Counted from the first letter of the stretch, positions 1 to 8,409 are shown. The stretch: 53,811 nt of DNA from Candidatus Cloacimonadota bacterium (GCA_002402105.1 NVVD01000002.1:239124-292934); one strand, 5' to 3'. The notes: generated by a model from the sequence alone, not told the origin. Made by a program: numbers and translations.

Positions 1-27
1 CGCTCTACCAGTTGGAGCTACATCGGC
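1..27 (-). tRNA. tRNA gene, 5' part only (cut by window edge), possibly tRNA-Thr
   Basis: The reverse strand from 27 to 1 reads as the 5' half of a tRNA. There is a 7-nt acceptor strand (GCCGATG), the linker TA, a D stem GCTC/GAGC around a loop ending in TGGTA, and the first base after the D stem. The anticodon lies outside the window, so the identity is open. The GCCGA- start resembles proteobacterial tRNA-Thr. A strong promoter lies just upstream. Confidence 0.85.
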
Positions 28-41
28 TTTTGATGTTTCGT

Positions 42-70
42 ATAATATAGATCTTAAATACTTTTGTCAA
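42..70 (-). promoter_or_regulatory. Sigma-70 promoter of the tRNA gene
   Basis: On the minus strand a perfect -35 TTGACA (65-70) is followed by a 17-nt spacer and a -10 TATTAT (42-47). Transcription would start a few bases upstream of the tRNA 5' end at 27. This is the best promoter match in the window and shows that the host uses an ordinary sigma-70 consensus. Confidence 0.85.
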
Positions 71-98
71 GCATTAAATGAAAATATTCGAGTATACT

Positions 99-1139
99 TT
101 ACTTCTCATAATAAAGGTTAGCTTTTTTAAGTGCAATTTTGAATTTTTCTTTTTTAGAGCAATCCATTTGAGCAATTTTAGCATATTCATTAATTTCTTC
201 TGGTATAAAATTAGATGGTTTGTTCTCATAAGCTGCATCTAAAATTAATTGTACAGTAGCTTTTTGATATTTTTTATACCAAAACTCTCCTAATGCTTCT
301 AGTCTTCCATCAGGAATTGGATTATTAAAATCAATTGCCCAAGGTATTCCTTCTTGATCTAAGAAAAATTCAACAGAGTTCATTTCATAACCCATACATC
401 TGTTGATTACTTTTGTTTGATCAATAATACTTTGTTTGCTTTCTTCACTTAAAAAATTGTCATCTACAATATATTCTGATTGGTCCATATCTCTAAAAAT
501 ATATTTACAAACTAAAATTTCTTTACCCAAGCAGATACATCTAATTTGCCATTCATGAGGACTATCAACTTTGCTTTGTAATGTCATAATTTCAGAGCCA
601 GAACCTTCATAAGCTGTCATGAGTTCCATTCTATTTCTACAATGGTGTACGTTTCTAGCTCCTCTACCATTTGCTGGTTTTAAGAAACATGGAAAGCCAA
701 TTTCTTCTATGATTTTTTCCCAATTAAAATGTTGGTGATGGATAAAGTCTTCGTTTTCAAAGTGAGGGGTTTTGCAAGTAGGTAATACATAAGTAGGAGG
801 AACATTCACTCCAAGTTGATGGGCAATATAGTAACCCATATCTTTTCGCTCCATAAAATAATGGAAACTTAAGGGATTGTTAACTATTCTTGTGCCTTGA
901 TGGGCATACATCATAAATTGTGATAGTGCTAATTTGAAATAGTGAGAAGCTCTATCCAATATTAAATCATAGTTGCTTTTCATATCTAAGTTGTACTCAG
1001 AAATGGAGATATGTTCACTAATAATTTGTACTTCTTCACCATCTGAGTTGATGACAGTTTTTTGACAAGAAAGATTATATTGTAAATCTTTTGAGAATGC
1101 TTCTTGAAAATAGATTAGGCCGACGCGAAAAGTCTTCAT
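99..1139 (-). CDS. ATP-grasp fold carboxylate-amine/thiol ligase-like protein
   Basis: A 346-aa cytoplasmic protein with RimK/ATP-grasp features. A lysine-glycine-rich nucleotide-binding segment (FLKPANGRGARNV, near residue 153) is followed by a C-terminal acidic metal-binding strand (WAIDFNNPIPDG). Family members couple ATP hydrolysis to joining a carboxylate with an amine, thiol or hydroxyl. The substrate here is unknown. The ATG at 1139 is preceded by AAGGAAA. The gene is a clear paralog of the one at 2961-4247: both share a V-D-x-N-F-L block, a KVIN block and an IDF-N/A-N block. It is transcribed away from that paralog. It may act on the acidic protein encoded between them, which is inference only. 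Confidence 0.75.
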   Translation of the reverse strand: MKTFRVGLIYFQEAFSKDLQYNLSCQKTVINSDGEEVQIISEHISISEYNLDMKSNYDLILDRASHYFKLALSQFMMYAHQGTRIVNNPLSFHYFMERKDMGYYIAHQLGVNVPPTYVLPTCKTPHFENEDFIHHQHFNWEKIIEEIGFPCFLKPANGRGARNVHHCRNRMELMTAYEGSGSEIMTLQSKVDSPHEWQIRCICLGKEILVCKYIFRDMDQSEYIVDDNFLSEESKQSIIDQTKVINRCMGYEMNSVEFFLDQEGIPWAIDFNNPIPDGRLEALGEFWYKKYQKATVQLILDAAYENKPSNFIPEEINEYAKIAQMDCSKKEKFKIALKKANLYYEK

Positions 1140-1422
1140 TGGTTTCCTTAGGTTTAAATCGTTTCTAGTACTTATATTCGGTTAAATTTGAAAATTCTAC
1201 AAGAATTGTAGATAAAATCAAATAAATATAGTTAAGTGTAAGTGATATTCTTTTAAAAATGTCGATAAATGTCACTAATAGGTATAAATTTATAAAAAAA
1301 GATCCAAAAATATTATAAAAATTGAAACATTTTAAGATATAATCCATAGTTAATGTTTAGATTGAAAATAATAATATGCTAAGTTGAGTAAAGCTCTTTT
1401 AGTGTTAATGAAGGTATAGTAA

Positions 1423-2367
1423 ATGTTTAAAGTTAAACTATTTGTATTAAATATAATATGTTTACTCACTTTAGTGAGTTTAAATGAAGCAAAATTTTTT
1501 AAAAAAGAAATAAAAAATGTTGTTGATGTATGCATTTCTGGTGAAGATACATATTATTTAAATCAACATGGTGTTGTTTTTGTAAAAAAAGATGGAAGTT
1601 TTCATTCTTTAGAGTTACCTGATCGTTTGATACAGATTACTTCTGTTAAAGAAGTCTTATATATGTTAAGAGAAGATGGCTCAGTCTGGTCTTATGGTGA
1701 TAAAAAAGTTTCATTGATTGACGGTAAATTACCAAGCAAGCAAATTTTATCAGCAGGTAATAAGCTTTTTATTTTAAAAAATTCAGGTGGACTAAGATCA
1801 TTCAAAAATGGACAAGTCGATGATTTAATTTATGATAGAAACTTTGAAGTGATGGTAACCTACGGTAAAAACAAACTATTTTTCTTAGACACTTACGGTA
1901 GAGTTTGGAGATACGATATGTTCTCGCAACACGTATCTTTAATTGATTCTGCTCCTGGTTCAAAAAGCATAGTTTCATCTGATCGAAACTTATTTTTACT
2001 TAAAAAAGATGGTACAGTTTTTAAATATGAAGCAGCTAGGTTTCATGCTTTAAAAGCAACAAAAGGTATTGATTGTATCGCTGCAAAGGGTACTTATTTA
2101 TTTATGATAAATAATGAACATCAAGTTTTAGAGTTAAATCATATGATTGATCGTTTAAAGGTTTTAAAGTTTGAAGAAAAGGCAAATTTTTTAAAAGTTG
2201 TCGGTGCAAAATTATTTGTTACAAGTTTAAATGGTTCATTATTTGAGTATACGCCTGTTAATGCCTATCCTGTTGTACAGAGTCGTTTTAATAAGCTCTA
2301 TGAAGAAGACTTATTTAACGTAGGGAGAGGTTTTAAAAAGAGTGGAATAAAATCTCATTTGAGGTAA
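1423..2367 (+). CDS. Secreted RCC1-like beta-propeller repeat protein
   Basis: A 314-aa protein that begins with a hydrophobic signal peptide (about residues 1-23, ending near NEA). The body carries degenerate repeats of the type LREDGSVWSYG, LDTYGRVWRYD and LKKDGTVFKYE spaced roughly 50 residues apart. These resemble RCC1-type propeller blades. No catalytic motif is seen, so a binding or scaffold role outside the inner membrane is likely. The start is an ATG with GAAGGT upstream. A strong terminator follows at 2444-2477, so the gene is probably monocistronic. It lies between two ATP-grasp genes, but no functional link is shown by the sequence. Confidence 0.6.
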   Translation: MFKVKLFVLNIICLLTLVSLNEAKFFKKEIKNVVDVCISGEDTYYLNQHGVVFVKKDGSFHSLELPDRLIQITSVKEVLYMLREDGSVWSYGDKKVSLIDGKLPSKQILSAGNKLFILKNSGGLRSFKNGQVDDLIYDRNFEVMVTYGKNKLFFLDTYGRVWRYDMFSQHVSLIDSAPGSKSIVSSDRNLFLLKKDGTVFKYEAARFHALKATKGIDCIAAKGTYLFMINNEHQVLELNHMIDRLKVLKFEEKANFLKVVGAKLFVTSLNGSLFEYTPVNAYPVVQSRFNKLYEEDLFNVGRGFKKSGIKSHLR

Positions 2368-2443
2368 TGAAGCCCTTCATAAAAGTAAAATTATATACTT
2401 ACGTACTCAAAACATAAAAACTATTTGTATTTGGGCATAACGA

Positions 2444-2477
2444 AATAGAATTTCTCTTGTCAGAGATTCTATTTTTT
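2444..2477 (+). terminator. Rho-independent terminator after the RCC1-like gene
   Basis: A hairpin pairs AATAGAAT...CTCT with AGAGATTCTATT (a 2-nt bulge on one side) around a short loop. It is followed by six T residues. It ends the transcript of the upstream secreted protein. Confidence 0.7.
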
Positions 2478-2582
2478 GTTATATAAAGTTAAAAGCTAGA
2501 AAATATACATCCACTCTCAAATAAAGTAGTTCTAGGGTACAAAATGAGAGTTTGTATATTATTACATAATAAGGATTTTTTG

Positions 2583-2813
2583 ATGAGCATGATAAGTATA
2601 GAATTTAATATCAATCAAGGTTTAATGGAATGGTTTGAAACCTATTGCGAAGATGCAATGTTGGATATTCATGATGAAATGAATGCAATTGCAGATGTTT
2701 TTTTGGATGAGCAAATAGCAGATATTGATACAGATAGTTTTGTAAATTTAGAAGAGGATGTTATTGAAGAAGATATAGACTTATTAGAAGAAACAGATGA
2801 GTTTGTAGAATAA
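2583..2813 (+). CDS. Small, highly acidic protein (76 aa) of unknown function
   Basis: The in-frame ATG at 2583 is preferred over the one at 2544 because AAGGAT lies 6 nt upstream. That gives 76 residues starting MSMISIEFN. The N-terminal half is a mixed helix-like segment. The C-terminal 40 residues are almost wholly Asp/Glu with scattered Thr, Ser, Leu and Ile (for example LEEDVIEEDIDLLEE). There is no signal peptide. It sits directly upstream of an ATP-grasp gene, with another ATP-grasp paralog 1.4 kb away. That setting recalls graspetide precursors, whose Asp/Glu side chains are cross-linked by ATP-grasp ligases. I see no established graspetide leader motif. Alternatives are a regulatory or chaperone-like acidic protein. 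Confidence 0.6.
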   Translation: MSMISIEFNINQGLMEWFETYCEDAMLDIHDEMNAIADVFLDEQIADIDTDSFVNLEEDVIEEDIDLLEETDEFVE

Positions 2814-2883
2814 ACTTATTTTTTGTTGAAGATAACAAAAAAAGTTATCACTATATTTGATTTCTTGAAGAGGATTGCATAAA

Positions 2884-2946
2884 ATGTTGTTCTCAAAAAA
2901 ATATAAACTTGGTTGTATGCCAAGTTTTTTACTTTACTATCTATAA
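2884..2946 (+). CDS. Possible 20-codon leader peptide upstream of ATP-grasp gene
   Basis: A short frame with ATG 9 nt after AGAGGA (2869-2874) encodes a basic, hydrophobic-tailed 20-mer (starts MLFSKKYKL, ends LLYYL) and stops 14 nt before the next GTG start. The hairpin at 2905-2930 lies within this frame, an arrangement used in transcription attenuation. It may also be fortuitous in AT-rich DNA. Confidence 0.3.
   Translation: MLFSKKYKLGCMPSFLLYYL
2905..2930 (+). terminator. Intrinsic terminator or attenuator between acidic-protein and ATP-grasp genes
   Basis: An 8-bp perfect stem, AAACTTGG (2905-2912) with CCAAGTTT (2920-2927), around a 7-nt loop. It runs directly into T residues (to 2930). 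It could end the acidic-protein transcript or regulate read-through into the ATP-grasp gene. A weaker hairpin (GATAAC with GTTATC, seven A in the loop) precedes it near 2830-2849. Confidence 0.55.
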
Positions 2947-2960
2947 GATAAGGGGCTTTT

Positions 2961-4247
2961 GTGAAGACTGTTGAAAAAACTATAGGGGTTATGGACCCTA
3001 ATGCATTTGCATTTCGAGAATCTGTTGAAAAATTAATCGAGTGTTTAGCGCCAAGCATTGAATATAATGGTGTTATAAACAAAGTAAGTACACGTAGAAT
3101 TAAGTGTAGACCATACGATGTTTTAAATGCAAAAACAACGTGTCATGCTATTATTAATAGAGGAGCTCACTGGAACCCCCATCATAATAGCTTTTTTCAA
3201 AGGGTTTCACATCAAACATATCTTTTAAATGATATGGGTTCATTTTTTGCAATTAATAAAAATACATCTTACGGACATATGTCAGAGCTTGGTTTAAAAA
3301 TTCCAAATACTTTTGCTTTACCACAAGAAGACAATACAGAGCTTGAAAACTCAACTAAAGTATCTCCTGATTTAATTTTTCCTGAATATGAGATGTTCAA
3401 TTTAGAAGAAATCGGAGAAGCAGTAGGATACCCAGCATTTTTAAAGCCACAAGATGGTGGTGGATGGGTAGGAGTTGAAAAGGTTGATAACTACGAAGAA
3501 TTATTAATAGCTTATAAAAAGTCTGGTGAAAAGCCACAAAATTTACAAAAAGCTGTAGATAACTATAAAGAGTTTGTTAGATGTGTTGGTATGGGGCCAG
3601 ATATTATTCCTATGCATTACAATGCCGCATCTGAGTACTCTCACGATAGATATTTTAGATCAGATGATGTAGTTGTTGATACAAACTTTTTAGAAAAAGA
3701 TGCAGAAAAAGAAGTTAAGCAAATTTGTAAAGTTATAAACGCCTTTTACGGTTGGGATCACAATTCTTGTGAAACTTTAATGACTGAAAATGGAGATATC
3801 CATCCAATTGATTTTGCTAATGCATATCCAGATTCTTCTTTAGTTTCTTTGCATTACTACTTTCCAGATTTAGTTAAAAACTGTGTTAAATGGATGCTGT
3901 TTGTAGTTTGTAGCGAGCGTAAGAAAAAAATATTTGGTCATGATTGGGATGCTTATTATAAATTAAAAGCAAAAGCAGACAAAGAAAACTGGTCTTACCA
4001 TAAATTATTAGATGGTTATGAAAAACTAGCTGATAAGCATTATGCAACAAAAGACTTTAATAAGTTTGTTAAAAATAACTTAGGTAAAGATTTTGATAAA
4101 AAATGTCATGATTTTTTCTCTGGTGAAGAGTTTGACACTATTTTATCAACAGAAGTTGAAAGATATTTTAAAATTCCAGCAGAAAGACCAGCCAAAATTG
4201 AAAAATACCGAGATATTCATAAACTTTGGTTAGATGATAATAAATAA
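2961..4247 (+). CDS. ATP-grasp fold ligase-like protein (paralog of 99-1139)
   Basis: A 428-aa cytoplasmic protein with a GTG start preceded by AGGGG 5 nt upstream. The ATP-grasp core is visible as YPAFLKPQDGGGWVGV (about residues 158-173) and, near residue 290, HPIDFANAYPD, the C-terminal metal/ATP-binding strand. Compared with the paralog at 99-1139 it has the same block order but a longer N-terminal region and about 100 extra C-terminal residues that are Lys-rich and helical. Substrate unknown. A small acidic protein is encoded just upstream and a strong terminator follows. Family assignment is good; function is not. Confidence 0.75.
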   Translation: MKTVEKTIGVMDPNAFAFRESVEKLIECLAPSIEYNGVINKVSTRRIKCRPYDVLNAKTTCHAIINRGAHWNPHHNSFFQRVSHQTYLLNDMGSFFAINKNTSYGHMSELGLKIPNTFALPQEDNTELENSTKVSPDLIFPEYEMFNLEEIGEAVGYPAFLKPQDGGGWVGVEKVDNYEELLIAYKKSGEKPQNLQKAVDNYKEFVRCVGMGPDIIPMHYNAASEYSHDRYFRSDDVVVDTNFLEKDAEKEVKQICKVINAFYGWDHNSCETLMTENGDIHPIDFANAYPDSSLVSLHYYFPDLVKNCVKWMLFVVCSERKKKIFGHDWDAYYKLKAKADKENWSYHKLLDGYEKLADKHYATKDFNKFVKNNLGKDFDKKCHDFFSGEEFDTILSTEVERYFKIPAERPAKIEKYRDIHKLWLDDNK

Positions 4248-4266
4248 AAATATTTAATTTTTAAAA

Positions 4267-4300
4267 GAGTCTTCACTTTAGAGTGAAGGCTCTTTTTTTT
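4267..4300 (+). terminator. Strong rho-independent terminator (probably bidirectional)
   Basis: An 11-bp stem, GAGTCTTCACT (4267-4277) with AGTGAAGGCTC (4282-4292) including one G-T pair, with a TTAG loop and eight T residues. On the other strand an A/T-rich tail also follows the stem, so it may serve the convergent gene ending at 4388 as well. Confidence 0.88.
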
Positions 4301-4387
4301 AATAAAGTTAGAGGTGGAGAAAAGCTAACTTAAGTTAAAAGACTCATTTTAGGATGAAGCTTTTTATGTAATAAATGATCTAAAAAA

Positions 4388-5014
4388 CTATTGTATAAGT
4401 TTAATGTCATTGTTTTGTAGTTCACAATGAATTTTTAGCGTGCTCATTTGTTCTAACATTTGTTTTTCGTATTTATCTTTGGCTTTATAGCGAGACCAAT
4501 ATATAAGTCCTATATGTATTGGGCTAGCAAGTAAACCTTGATATATTCCAAAAAATGCAAGAACTAGATAAAGTACAAGTAGCAAAGAATTAAGGGCAAA
4601 GATACTTTCCTTGTATTTTTTTATATTGAGCTTCCAAGATATTTCTGTGCTTTTGTTGTTACTTTTTTTAATACAGAGCTCATAGAAAGGTTTACTATAA
4701 ATAGGGGATATGCCATTAGAAAAAAGATTTAGGTAAAGGTTTTCAGATTCAATTTCTTGTGGTTTATTTTTAACGATGTAAAAACCACTTTTTTTAAAAT
4801 TACTAAATTCAATCAAATACTCTTTAACGGCTGTAATACTAGAGTCGATAGAAATTATTTTTTTTTGAAAATAGACCTCAGCAATAGCACTATTTAATTG
4901 GCTTTGAGAAATATCTAAGTCATTAGCAATAGAAATAAGTTCTTTAGAAGAAGATTCAGGCTTGTTATCTATATCAATTGCTGTAGATATTATTTTATTA
5001 ATTTCTTTGTCCAT
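4388..5014 (-). CDS. Two-transmembrane protein of unknown function with N-terminal helical domain
   Basis: 208 aa. The ATG at 5014 has GAGG 6-7 nt upstream. The N-terminal ~60 residues are a soluble helical stretch rich in Ile, Ser and Glu. The middle ~75 residues are mixed. Two closely spaced hydrophobic segments (about residues 139-160 and 164-175) form a hairpin in the inner membrane, followed by a charged cytoplasmic tail. No enzymatic motif is recognised. The layout resembles small 2TM-domain proteins. It starts 21 nt after the terminator of the gene upstream, so it is an independent unit or depends on read-through. Confidence 0.6.
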   Translation of the reverse strand: MDKEINKIISTAIDIDNKPESSSKELISIANDLDISQSQLNSAIAEVYFQKKIISIDSSITAVKEYLIEFSNFKKSGFYIVKNKPQEIESENLYLNLFSNGISPIYSKPFYELCIKKSNNKSTEISWKLNIKKYKESIFALNSLLLVLYLVLAFFGIYQGLLASPIHIGLIYWSRYKAKDKYEKQMLEQMSTLKIHCELQNNDIKLIQ

Positions 5015-5034
5015 TAAAAACCTCAGAATAAAAA

Positions 5035-5060
5035 AAGAACCTAATAAAAATTAGGTTCTT
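5035..5060 (-). terminator. Rho-independent terminator of the TPR-like gene
   Basis: A perfect 10-bp inverted repeat, AAGAACCTAA (5035-5044) with TTAGGTTCTT (5051-5060), loop of 6 nt. It is flanked by A residues on the left and T residues on the right, so it can work in both directions. It lies just downstream of the minus-strand gene ending at 5085. Confidence 0.85.
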
Positions 5061-5084
5061 TTTTATATTATAATAACTTTAAAA

Positions 5085-6344
5085 CTATTTTTTCTTTAAA
5101 TTAGAATAAGTTTTTAAAGCTTTTTGATAAGCTCTTTGAAGAGATAATTTTTTTTCATTATCATCACCTTTTAATGCATCTTTTAGCTCTTGATATAAAG
5201 ATGTATATCTGGCTCTAGCTTCATCAAGTGTTAGTATAGGCTCTTTTACTACAGGAGCAGGGGCTGGTGCAATTAATTTAGTTTCTGTTTGAGTTGGGTT
5301 AATAATAATAGTTTCTGTTTGATTGATAGTAATATTTTCAGTAGGCATTTGATACATCGCAGTCATGGGCTTTTGCTCACCAATATTATTAGAAAGTGCT
5401 TTTTTTAGCTCTTCTAAAGATAATGCATCACTGATTTGTTGCTCTGTTTTTGAATCAACTGTTGGAGGCTTATTTGTATTTGCAGCAACATTGCCGCTAG
5501 GTACTGTTGCAGTAATATTTGTTTGAGCAAAAATCATATCAAATTGTTTAGTTGAGATTAATAAAGCCTCAAAATTTTGTTTATCTTGTTTATACTGGTT
5601 ATATAATTTCATTTTAGTGAAAAGACTTAACCATCCTACTTGTTTATATCTAGCGTAAGATTGCTCCATTGTCATACGAGAGTTGTCAGAGTTTTGAATA
5701 ACTTCTCTTTTTAGGTCTTCGTATGAACGTCTAGCAAGCATGATTGACTCATAATCTCTATTTTTACGAATAACACCTTCTAGGATTCTTCTTGATACAT
5801 CATAAGCTCCGTAAGCTCTTTCAATTTTAGCAAGACCTAAATAAGCACGATCAGATGCTATGCCTTCACCAAATGTTTCAGTGACAGAACTAAATATTTT
5901 TCTGGCATCAGATAAATTACCATCGACATATGCTTGTACTGCTTGATTTAGCATTTCATATGCTTGTGGAGTTACTTTTGAATTTGCTATTCCGACTAAA
6001 GATTGAATGCTCAATGGGTTCGTGATACCAGGAGCATCAGATATTTTTGTCGGTTGATTTTGGTTTGAATTATAATCCATACCTAAATTGAATTGAGGAT
6101 CAGCAAGTCTAGGATCTGGCATTTGTTGAAACTGTCCCTGTCCCATTATACTTTGATTTCCCATTGTAGGCATTTGTCCCATCATACCTTGGTTTCCCAT
6201 TGTAGGAGACTGTTGGAATGCTCTTTGTTGTTGCATCAAGATTTGTTGGTTTTGATTGTTTTGGGGATATTGTTCAGCATCAACATTATTTGTTAAGATA
6301 ACACTCGATACTGCTAAAGATAATATTAAAGTATATTTTTTCAT
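5085..6344 (-). CDS. Periplasmic Gln/Met/Asn-rich protein with TPR-like region
   Basis: 419 aa with a signal peptide (about residues 1-23, cleavage after VDA). Residues ~24-90 are a low-complexity Q/N/M/G region with imperfect repeats of PTMGNQ-x2-MGQ. Residues ~120-210 contain TPR-like helices (AVQAYVDGNLSDARKIF, then YLGLAKIERAYG, then ILEGVIRKN). The C-terminal half is linker-like with a P-A-P-A-P stretch and a last helical segment. This recalls periplasmic CpoB/YbgF-type scaffolds, but there is no tol-pal context and I do not assign it. RBS AGGAAG precedes the ATG; a terminator follows at 5035-5060. Confidence 0.65.
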   Translation of the reverse strand: MKKYTLILSLAVSSVILTNNVDAEQYPQNNQNQQILMQQQRAFQQSPTMGNQGMMGQMPTMGNQSIMGQGQFQQMPDPRLADPQFNLGMDYNSNQNQPTKISDAPGITNPLSIQSLVGIANSKVTPQAYEMLNQAVQAYVDGNLSDARKIFSSVTETFGEGIASDRAYLGLAKIERAYGAYDVSRRILEGVIRKNRDYESIMLARRSYEDLKREVIQNSDNSRMTMEQSYARYKQVGWLSLFTKMKLYNQYKQDKQNFEALLISTKQFDMIFAQTNITATVPSGNVAANTNKPPTVDSKTEQQISDALSLEELKKALSNNIGEQKPMTAMYQMPTENITINQTETIIINPTQTETKLIAPAPAPVVKEPILTLDEARARYTSLYQELKDALKGDDNEKKLSLQRAYQKALKTYSNLKKK

Positions 6345-6377
6345 TTTAGACTTCCTGATGGATAGTAAATTACTAAC

Positions 6378-6407
6378 TTGCTTTACTCTTTATTTAATAG
6401 ATATAAT
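6378..6407 (+). promoter_or_regulatory. Promoter of the Dus gene
   Basis: TTGCTT (6378-6383), an 18-nt spacer and a perfect TATAAT (6402-6407). The predicted start leaves a leader of about 37 nt before the ATG at 6452. Confidence 0.6.
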
Positions 6408-6451
6408 ACGACTGTTAAATAAAATAATAAATTCCTTACCAATATATACGC

Positions 6452-7444
6452 ATGAATAAGAAAAAAGTTTCAAAAAATATGGATGGTTTTGTCTTAGGAG
6501 ACATAAAAATCTTTCCTCCTGTTTGCTCAGCACCGATGGCAGGTTATTCAAATCAAGCAACTAGAGTTTTATATTCTAAGTTTTCTTGTCCTTTAAATGT
6601 TACAGAAATGGTTTCAGCAAAGGCTTTGATTAAAAAAAATAAAAGAACTTGGGATTATATTTCAAAGTCAGAACAAGAGTCTTTGTTGTGGGTTCAACTT
6701 TTTGGAGGCGACCCTTTGGAGCTTCAAGAAGCAGTACAATTAGTTCAAAAAGAAATAAATATTTCTGCTATTGATTTAAATTTGGGATGTCCTGTAAAAA
6801 AAATATCTAAAAACTTGGCTGGGGCTCAATTAATGAAAAGCCCTGAGCAAGTGTATAAGATAATCGTTTCTATGACTGATGGTGCGAGTGTTCCTATTAC
6901 TGTGAAAATGAGATCTGGTATTGATAATGAAAAAAATCAAGCACTTGAGATTGCTTTGGCATGCGAAGAAGCAGGAGCATCGCTAATCACTATTCATCCA
7001 AGATCAAAAGAGCAAAAATTTACGGGCTCTGCTAATTGGGAAATTATTAAACAACTAAAAGAGGTACTTACAATACCTTTAATTGGAAATGGCGATGTCT
7101 TTACTTTAAGAGATTATATCGAAATGGTAGAAAGTACATCTTGTGACGGGGTAATGATAGGTCGTGGAGCATTAGGAAACCCATGGATTTTTCAAGAGAT
7201 ATACAATTATCATATGAAATCTGTAAAGTTTGAAAAAAAAGCTTTTGCAAAAATTGCTTTAGAGTATTTTGAATTAGAGTTGAGATATTCAAAATATGTG
7301 AAAAATGAGTATTTAAGAGTGAGAAAATCAATTCATCATTATTTTAAAAATAGCAGTAATTATTTTGAAATAAAAGAAAACTTACAATCAGCCTCTTCAA
7401 ATGATGAACTAATAAAAAAATTAAAAGGTTTTATTTTGGAGTAA
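6452..7444 (+). CDS. dusB: tRNA-dihydrouridine synthase, DusB-like
   Basis: 330 aa, the usual length for the family. Dus enzymes are FMN-dependent and reduce specific uridines in tRNA to dihydrouridine using NADPH. The FMN-barrel signature is complete: APMAGYSN near the N-terminus, TEMVSAKAL, LNLGCPVKKI with the conserved Cys (about residue 113), VKMRSGID, IHPRSKEQKFTG, and the phosphate-binding GNGDV and IGRGALGNPW. The overall pattern fits DusB/NifR3 better than DusA, which is encoded separately at 25822-26814. No strong SD precedes the ATG; an in-frame ATG at 6479 is an alternative start. The 3' end overlaps the convergent lipid kinase gene by 14 nt. Confidence 0.9.
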   Translation: MNKKKVSKNMDGFVLGDIKIFPPVCSAPMAGYSNQATRVLYSKFSCPLNVTEMVSAKALIKKNKRTWDYISKSEQESLLWVQLFGGDPLELQEAVQLVQKEINISAIDLNLGCPVKKISKNLAGAQLMKSPEQVYKIIVSMTDGASVPITVKMRSGIDNEKNQALEIALACEEAGASLITIHPRSKEQKFTGSANWEIIKQLKEVLTIPLIGNGDVFTLRDYIEMVESTSCDGVMIGRGALGNPWIFQEIYNYHMKSVKFEKKAFAKIALEYFELELRYSKYVKNEYLRVRKSIHHYFKNSSNYFEIKENLQSASSNDELIKKLKGFILE

Positions 7445-8321
7445 TTATATTAAGGGCTGAATGTACTCTAGTAATATCACAGGGGCTTTGTCCAATATAA
7501 TCGCCATCAATTTGAATGTCTATATTTTGAGTGTGTATTTTTATATCATTTGTAGATAGTAATTTAATATTTTTCATTTTTTGATGTTTTTGAATACCTA
7601 TTTTTAGTAATAAGTGTAATAAATCAAATTGAGAGTCGCTATTTAATGTACAAACCTGAAAGAGCTCTTGGGTTGGGGAAGCATCGGGGGTAACAACATA
7701 TTTCCCTCCATAAAACCTTGAGTTAGAAACTATAGCTTGTTGAGAAAGGTATGTTTTTTCATTGATATGTAAATCAAAACAAGTAGATTTTTTAGCAATA
7801 GAACGAAGAGTTTCTAAACCATAGGCTCCTTTTCCTAGAAACTTTTTTACATTTGTGTTGATGTTTTTGCAAATGTGAGCATCTGTACCAATTCCAGCCA
7901 TCAATAAAAAATATCTAGATAATTTTTTATCTTGAGACATATATGAAATAGAACCAACATTAATAGTTTTTATATTTTCAGTAATTACTATCTCTATAGC
8001 ATGAATTGGGTCGTTTGGAATATCTAATTCTAATGCTAAAACATTAGCTGTTCCAGAAGGAATAATACCAAGAGGTATTTTTTGATGAATTAGGTTTTGT
8101 GCCACTTCATTGATAGTACCATCTCCTCCCATAGCAATAATAGCACGAGGCTTTTGTGGTAAAAGTTTATTTACTATCTCTTGAGCATGATTGGCATATT
8201 CAGTAGGAAATAGTTTTAAATTTTTAGAGTGTAAATCCATATAATTTTGGATTTGATCTAAAGTTTTTTGATGAAATCTATGTGAAGTCGGGTTGTAGAT
8301 AAGAGCAAAGGTATTTTGCAT
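7431..8321 (-). CDS. Diacylglycerol/lipid kinase family protein (YegS/BmrU-like)
   Basis: 296 aa. It contains the DAGK catalytic signature MGGDGTINEVAQNL (about residues 64-77) followed by PLGIIPSGTANVLALELDIP, the nucleotide-binding loop of the NAD-kinase/DAG-kinase superfamily. Such proteins phosphorylate diacylglycerol or related lipids at the cytoplasmic face of the inner membrane. The C-terminal half is the beta-sandwich typical of the family (IDGDYIGQSPC near the end). A divergent promoter pair separates it from the Wzt gene; its 3' end overlaps the Dus gene tail to tail. The exact lipid substrate cannot be read from the sequence. Confidence 0.88.
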   Translation of the reverse strand: MQNTFALIYNPTSHRFHQKTLDQIQNYMDLHSKNLKLFPTEYANHAQEIVNKLLPQKPRAIIAMGGDGTINEVAQNLIHQKIPLGIIPSGTANVLALELDIPNDPIHAIEIVITENIKTINVGSISYMSQDKKLSRYFLLMAGIGTDAHICKNINTNVKKFLGKGAYGLETLRSIAKKSTCFDLHINEKTYLSQQAIVSNSRFYGGKYVVTPDASPTQELFQVCTLNSDSQFDLLHLLLKIGIQKHQKMKNIKLLSTNDIKIHTQNIDIQIDGDYIGQSPCDITRVHSALNIITPK

Positions 8322-8364
8322 ATGAATGTCTCTCTAATTTGGTTCAATGAGTGATAATAAAGAT

Positions 8365-8393
8365 ATTATACTAAAGTGAATTTTAATAAACAA
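8365..8393 (-). promoter_or_regulatory. Promoter of the lipid kinase gene
   Basis: On the minus strand TTGTTT (8388-8393), 17-nt spacer, TATAAT (8365-8370), about 45 nt upstream of the ATG at 8321. Confidence 0.6.
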
Positions 8394-8400
8394 ACTAAGA

Positions 8401-8409
8401 TGTTATAAT
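8401..8409 (+). promoter_or_regulatory. Extended -10 promoter of the Wzt gene
   Basis: A perfect extended -10 element (TGTTATAAT) lies 28 nt upstream of the TTG start at 8437; no good -35 is seen, as is common for extended -10 promoters. Confidence 0.5.

Noticed and set aside
1165..1535. Two minus-strand frames of about 60 aa near 1165-1347 and 1350-1535
   Set aside because: Hydrophobic, AT-driven composition, no RBS, and the second overlaps the start of the secreted RCC1-like gene.
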